From Balaenoptera acutorostrata (Eukaryota; Chordata; Mammalia; Artiodactyla; Balaenopteridae), in contig NC_080065.1 in assembly GCF_949987535.1 (NCBI RefSeq), forward strand, positions 41,889,239 through 41,953,238: DNA of 64,000 nucleotides. The letters are read 5' to 3'. How positions within the stretch are numbered: the first letter of the stretch is position 1; each line of letters starts with the position of its first letter. Under the pieces are notes generated by a model. It had not been told where the DNA came from, did no database searches, and was given only the letters and a program-made list of their open reading frames with translations. Below are positions 59,384-64,000 of this stretch, one piece after another. A program made the position numbers and the translations under genes.

Positions 59384-59438
59384 GCTTGCTTTTCTTTTTC
59401 ACAAACCAGAACCTAATGTTTTTTAATGTCTTATGCAG

Positions 59439-59626
59439 AGGGTGAAGGGAATGCGGTCTGGAGAATTACACCTGAAATACTGCAGGCGTTGAAGAATTTC
59501 CACAGAAACTGTATTCTGATTAAAAACAAACCTCAGTACAAATCTATTTATCCTCCTTCCATCTGTATCCGCTTAGGGCTTATTCCTCCCTTTTCCGACC
59601 CCAGCCCCCCAACGTCGTACCTAAAG
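59439..59626 (+). other. Exon-like open segment (speculative)
   Basis: Ends at a consensus donor, AAG|GTAAGC, at 59626/59627. Possible acceptors lie upstream: TTTTTCACAAACCAG ending near 59410, or TTATGCAG ending at 59438. One frame is open throughout (within 59426-59653), but the protein resembles nothing I know. Could be a non-coding exon, a 5' UTR or chance. Confidence 0.2.
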
Positions 59627-59909
59627 GTAAGCACAATGCTAAGCAAAAGCTAAGACTTTGCTCTTTTAACCCGTAGTAACTGTCCTGTCTACACTTTGTT
59701 TATGAAATGGAATAAGAATGGGAGGGGGCCGTAATTTAACGGCACAACCGGGCTGTATAAATACAATACTCACTTTTTAAAAGTGAAGTGGATTTGGTTT
59801 ACTCTGAAAAACAGTAATTCAAACAGCACCTATCTGCTCCAGATAGAGTAGCTATGCACATCTATACAGGCAAGTTTGAAATTTAGAACAAGGCTTTGAT
59901 TTATTCCCT

Positions 59910-59960
59910 TTCTATCAGTGATTAATGCCCCTTAATTAGCTAATCTCAAAGCCATTATTT
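59910..59960. promoter_or_regulatory. Homeodomain-site cluster
   Basis: GTGATTAATGCCC followed by CTTAATTAGCTAATC gives several TAAT/ATTA cores within 30 bp, in repeat-free sequence. Enhancer-like, inferred only. Confidence 0.4.
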
Positions 59961-61305
59961 ACAACCAGGGCAGACAAAGGGAAAACTGATGATCCAACAC
60001 TTATGTCAGTTTAAAATTTTGAAACAACAAAAAAATGCTTTATTCAGAGTGCAGTCCCGAGTCTTTCAAATGAACCTCAGAATAACAAAGAAACCCAAAA
60101 GAAAAATATTTAAAGCCAAACCAAAAAAATAAAGACCAAATCAAACTCCACCCCCCCCCCAACAATCCCAACTATATCCCTCCAGAAAATTCCTCCTTTT
60201 CCTTCAGAAATTGCCTGGAACAATTTGAGAATGTAGATATTTAAACGGAAAAGGAATAAATCATTTGTATCTTTCTTTCACTTAAAATCTATGAAAGTTC
60301 TTGATTTTGGTAGGCGAGGCGGGGGAAGGGTCTATGGTTGAGTTTTAGAAAATCGTTGACGGGGAAAGAGTTTTTGGATTTGAAAGCAGTTTTCTCTTTG
60401 TACTTTTCCAGGGCAGGCGTTCAGGACTTGGGGGAGCAGGCTTGCATCTCAAAATCGGGTGCTTCAGAACCCTTCCCGTCTTGGGGTCGTAAGGTGCCTC
60501 TTAGCACCCGGGCAGGGCCCAGGGGTTTGAGAATTTCTGTTTTAACCCTGCTCCCCAAAGCGCCGCGCTCTCAGAGCCTCAATTTCAAGTGACCCTTAAA
60601 ACTCATTTCTGGAGAGAGCTGCAGTTGCTCGGCCCTATCTTGGTAGAAAACCAGATAGATCAGGTATCCTGGGGGCTCTTGGAGCCTCCTTCTTGGGGGC
60701 TTGAGGGGGTCTCCTCGGGAGCCGGCTGGGTTGCGGAAAGCCGCGGACGAGCCTGGTAAAGGGGCGGAGCGGGCCAAGCCTGAGCTGGGACCTTGGATCT
60801 CCACTGGGAACAAGCTGCAGGTCGTCGCAGGCCACTTGGATCATCTCGGCTGTGTATCCTTCTTTGTCCCTCTTCAGAACCCACAGTGAGGAGAGCACCC
60901 CTCATCCCCATCACTTTTCTCCAGGAAAAACCGTTCCTGCACTGCGTCTCGAGTTCTTTGTGCGCTTTGGCATGTTCAGAAATAGAAAATATCTAAAGAA
61001 CAAGACCCCGGGAAATGTTTCTAAGCCGATGTAGGCAAGGCAAGCAAGAGTGGGACTGAGGGGGGGGGGGCCCTTGAAAGGCGCCCAATCCGAAAGGTCC
61101 GGAGAGAAGCTGTAGATTTTTTCGTGGACTCCTGAATCCAAGTCCAGAACGGGAACAGCAAACGATCTCCGGAAATCGGAGCGTGCCCTTCAGGCAGCAA
61201 TATAATGGATTTAGAAATCCCGTCTGGAAAGTAGCCGGCCAAGGAGTGGGAAATAGCACAGGACTGGCACGTAGGGAGGGGGAAGGAAGGGCTTTAGATT
61301 GAGGA

Positions 61306-61336
61306 GTGTGGGTGTGCGTGCGTGTGTGTGTGTGTA
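61306..61336. repeat. (GT)n microsatellite
   Basis: Interrupted GT run next to a G-rich tract. Confidence 0.9.
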
Positions 61337-61338
61337 TT

Positions 61339-61378
61339 GGGGCGGGGGGGGGGGAGTTCCTTGGGGAGGGAGGGAGGA
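61339..61378 (+). other. G-rich tract with G-quadruplex potential
   Basis: GGGGC, then 11 consecutive G, then after nine bases GGGGAGGGAGGGAGG: at least four G-runs of three or more with short loops. A further 11-G run lies at 61060-61070. Confidence 0.6.
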
Positions 61379-61872
61379 AAAGGAGAAGGGAAAAAGAAGC
61401 TAGGGGAGCGAACGAGGAAAAGCAAGAGGACCCGTATCCTTTGTCTGAAGGTACCCGCGTCCTAAATCGTAGGAACGAGGTCGTCATTAGCGCTCTGACC
61501 CGGAGGAGAGATGCATTAGAGAGAGAAATGAACAGAGAACCCGCACCTCCCCTCCTGGTTTATTTCTCCTTCCTTGAAATCCCTCGGCCTCGAGGTTCGC
61601 GTCGCCTAAGCTTTCTCCCTCTCTCCCTCCCCCGCCCCTTCAACGCACAAAGCACCGTGGCTGAGAGGGGAGGGAAGGAGGGAGTCAGGGAGAGAAAACC
61701 AACAAGCTTTTCAGGGTAAAAAAATAAACCTGCGCATCCAGATTACCAACATGTTTTTTTCCTTTTGCATCGACTTATTTGGAAACAGTTGTTGGAGTGA
61801 TAATTTAGCCTGAGAGATTATTAAAGTCTCAAAGTTCCCAATGATTGTGGAATCCTGCTTGTAAATATACCG

Positions 61873-61899
61873 ATTTTTTTTTTTTTTTTTTTTTTTTTA
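61873..61899. repeat. Poly-T tract
   Basis: About 25 consecutive T. No SINE or retrocopy body is seen on either side, so I treat it as a simple repeat rather than a retroposon tail. Confidence 0.9.
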
Positions 61900-62424
61900 C
61901 TGTTTCTTTTTTCCCTCTTTCCCAAATGAAACCCCGAGAATGCGCTTTGGTCTTGGGGACAGAAGGCGTGGTGGGCAGACAGCTGTTGAATGCAAACAAA
62001 GACTATACTGGACTCCACGCTGTTTGGGGTTCCATCTAGGAGGATTTTTCCTCTCCTTCCCATTGCAGTGGAAAGAAACGGATTAGGAATGGGCTCGTCA
62101 AAATTGTGCGTTTATGGCAGACAGATGAAACAGGAAAGAATGAACCTTAAGCAACAAAAGGATTATTGAGATTTGGTTTCTAGGTGTACAAATTTGGAAA
62201 CAAACAAAATAACTAAGGAAGCGATAAAGATACCAACACTCCGGAGATATTTACAATGTTGACTCGTAAATGAATTATCTCTTTCCTTTTCTACCTTCCT
62301 CTCATGGATCAAGAATTGTGGCCCCATCTAGCAAGCTGCCTAGGAAGCCAAAACTGCAGGAGATCTTAAGAAATAAGGCTTCACATCTGCCTGAAACTAA
62401 CAAAGCAACCCTCTAGTCAGCCAG

Positions 62425-62493
62425 ATCGCCTCTTTCTCTTCTCTCTTCTCCTCTCTCTCTCCCTCTCACCCTCCCTTCTCCCATCTTTCTAGC
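62425..62493. repeat. Polypyrimidine tract
   Basis: Almost pure C/T (CTCTTTCTCTTCTCTCTTCT and onwards) for about 65 bp. Capable of triplex formation. No gene assigned. Confidence 0.85.
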
Positions 62494-64000
62494 CTTGCCC
62501 AAATTAGCCCCCAACAGCAAGTCAGTCTTACACCTGCTGGGGGGATCTTGGTGGGGTGGAGGGAAGTCGTGGGTTTGGTTTTCAGCAGAGCGTGGAGGCA
62601 CCTTGTCAAACCTGCCTATAACCCCTGTAGGATCCTCTTCAGGAATATGTTGGAGCCAGAAACCAGACAGGCTTTCCTCTGCCTGAGTCATTGCCCGTGG
62701 CCACTTTCAGTTTCTCTTATCAACCAATGCCTGCCACCTCTTTTCTCTGTCCTCTCTCTGAGCAGTTCTATGCTTCACAGAGTTTGCAAAGCTCTCCTGC
62801 TGACTTAGGGTGCCAGGTTTAAAAAGGGGAGAATAGAGTGGCTTGAAAGAGGAGAGATCCACTGGGCTCTTCTTTTTAAATTTTTAATCTTATTGACACA
62901 TCTTTGAAAGGTTTGTTTTGGTATAAGGCAAAGCTGCCAATTCTAAACACAAACAGACAGACATGCACCGTGTATATCAGATGTTGGGAATAAAAATGGT
63001 TTATTGATTGAAATAATAGAGGCATTATTTTGATTTGTCTTGACATAAATGCTGATTTATAAAGCTCTTCCCCCATTGATTTCTTCTTGTAGTCCAGACA
63101 CATGGAAATGATAAAAATAAAAAGCTCACCTTGGTGCTAATCAAGAGTGCTCGATGCACATTATAAACCTGATATTATATTTATTGCCTATCTTTATTTG
63201 AGGGGTTAGTCCCCATCCTAAGATTGTCCCCTTTCAAAAAAAATTTTGGGGGGGATGCATCTGTTTTCACTTTGCACTTTCAATGGGCTGGAGCAGACAA
63301 TAGTGTGAAAAACATCTGAAAATATGAGGTGACAGAGCTGCATGTGTGTTTCATTTCTGCAGTGTTAGGGGAGAAAATAACGAAACACGCTACACACATG
63401 CACACTGGTCCAGGACCACAGCACAAAAGGCTCGTTGACCCAGGGCTAACATAAAAGACAAATTAAAGAGAGGAGCAAATCGTAGGAGGGGCTAGGGCAA
63501 CCAGGGGCGGGACAGTTTGGAAAAAGATCAAGGACAAACTATAGTTAAGAAACTGGACACAGGCAGGGAAAGAGCAGAGGAAGAAAGTCAAGTGTCCAGG
63601 ACTGGAAGTCGTGTCTCTGAGGAGGAGAATAATTAGCTTTCTTAAAACACTGAGAGTTTTCCTTTGCTGCACGATAAAAGAAAAAAAAAATATCATAAAA
63701 TATACACATATCCCTCAAACGAAAGCAACCAGCGACCCCAAACCTAGTTGTCTCCGTTTAATTGTTGCAGAGACACAAGAGACCCCCATCTGGCCTGAGG
63801 TTGGCTCAGGACAGGTTGCGGTAGACTTAGGAACGCCTTCTCCGTGAGGGGGCACCAATATTTGTGGGGTTTGACGAGGCAGGAATACAAAGGCGGGAGT
63901 GAGGTTAGCTGATTATCAGCGGATACGGGAGGTCCTCACTGTTGCCCCCAACAGCTGACTGCGTAAAAATTAATAAAGCCCAGTTGGCAAAGGGGGAAAA

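Larger units (their letters stand above)
57871..64000. other. Transposon-free, CpG-rich putative regulatory region
   Basis: In 6.1 kb I recognise no SINE, LINE, LTR or DNA transposon, against roughly one element per kb before it. CpG clusters occur at about 57900-58260, 58790-59110, 60480-60950 and 61430-61640, with AT-rich homeodomain-site blocks between them. This pattern is known for CpG islands and transposon-free regions around developmental regulators. No exon of a known gene is recognised; long frames (172 aa at 58645-59163 minus, 164 aa at 60993-61487 minus, 137 aa at 61306-61719 plus) overlap each other and have no domains. Confidence 0.55.

Noticed and set aside
60993..61487. 164-aa minus-strand frame
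   Set aside because: Runs through G/C homopolymers and a (GT)n repeat, giving low-complexity peptide. No domain.
61873..61899. Poly-T as the tail of a processed pseudogene or SINE
   Set aside because: No gene-like or SINE body next to it and no target-site duplication.
63840..63862. CTCF-like CCGTGAGGGGGCACC
   Set aside because: Two central positions (expected S and Y) differ from the core; weaker than the two sites reported.

Overview
The window reads as nuclear DNA from a mammal, almost certainly a whale or dolphin. The main evidence is ten near-complete tRNA-derived SINEs plus one fragment of the CHR type. Their body runs from GGGCTTCCCTGGTGGCGCAG to a CAGCCAAAAATAAATAAAT tail, which is the form that amplified in cetaceans. 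Ruminant markers (BovB, Bov-tA) were not seen. LINE-1 3' ends of the cetartiodactyl type agree. A hippopotamus is the main alternative. Older repeats shared by all placental mammals (MIR, L2, ERVL-MaLR LTRs, Tigger, HAL1, hAT) fill much of the rest.

No host protein-coding gene could be supported. Every long reading frame lies in a SINE, in a broken L1 ORF2, or in CpG-rich or unique DNA without recognisable domains.

Layout. 0-13 kb: unique DNA with MIR and L2 relics, a SINE at 945-1236, an LTR pair at 3.7-4.5 kb, a HAL1-like relic near 8 kb and an LTR at 11.3 kb. 13.9-15.7 kb: old L1, LTR and L2. 17.7 kb: a small tandem repeat carrying heat-shock-element-like arrays. 18.9-23 kb: L1 3' end, a long antisense L2 split by a SINE, an LTR, and a Tigger DNA transposon split by a SINE. 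24.5-28.3 kb: MIRs and an ancient L1M. 29.2-32.8 kb: the longest repeat-poor stretch of the first 57 kb. 32.8-34.1 kb: a long antisense L2. 35.6-55.4 kb: the young-repeat zone, with eight SINE insertions and two 5'-truncated L1 copies with clear target-site duplications; the first L1 has itself been hit by two SINEs. 55.4-57.9 kb: mostly unique, ending in a MIR and an hAT-like relic.

57.9-64 kb is different in kind. It has no recognisable transposable element, much more CpG, GC boxes, a CTCF-like motif at its left edge, homeodomain and octamer sites in AT-rich blocks, a (CA)n microsatellite, G-rich runs and a polypyrimidine tract. It looks like the edge of a transposon-poor regulatory landscape or CpG-island promoter of a developmental gene lying mostly beyond the right end. 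The gene cannot be named from this sequence.

The most useful observations are this TE-free CpG-rich terminal block with CTCF-like sites at its boundary, the heat-shock-element-like tandem repeat, SINE copies whose tails contain short non-A segments suggesting 3' transduction, and the datable nested L1/SINE insertions. No new enzyme system, CRISPR array or RNA gene was found.
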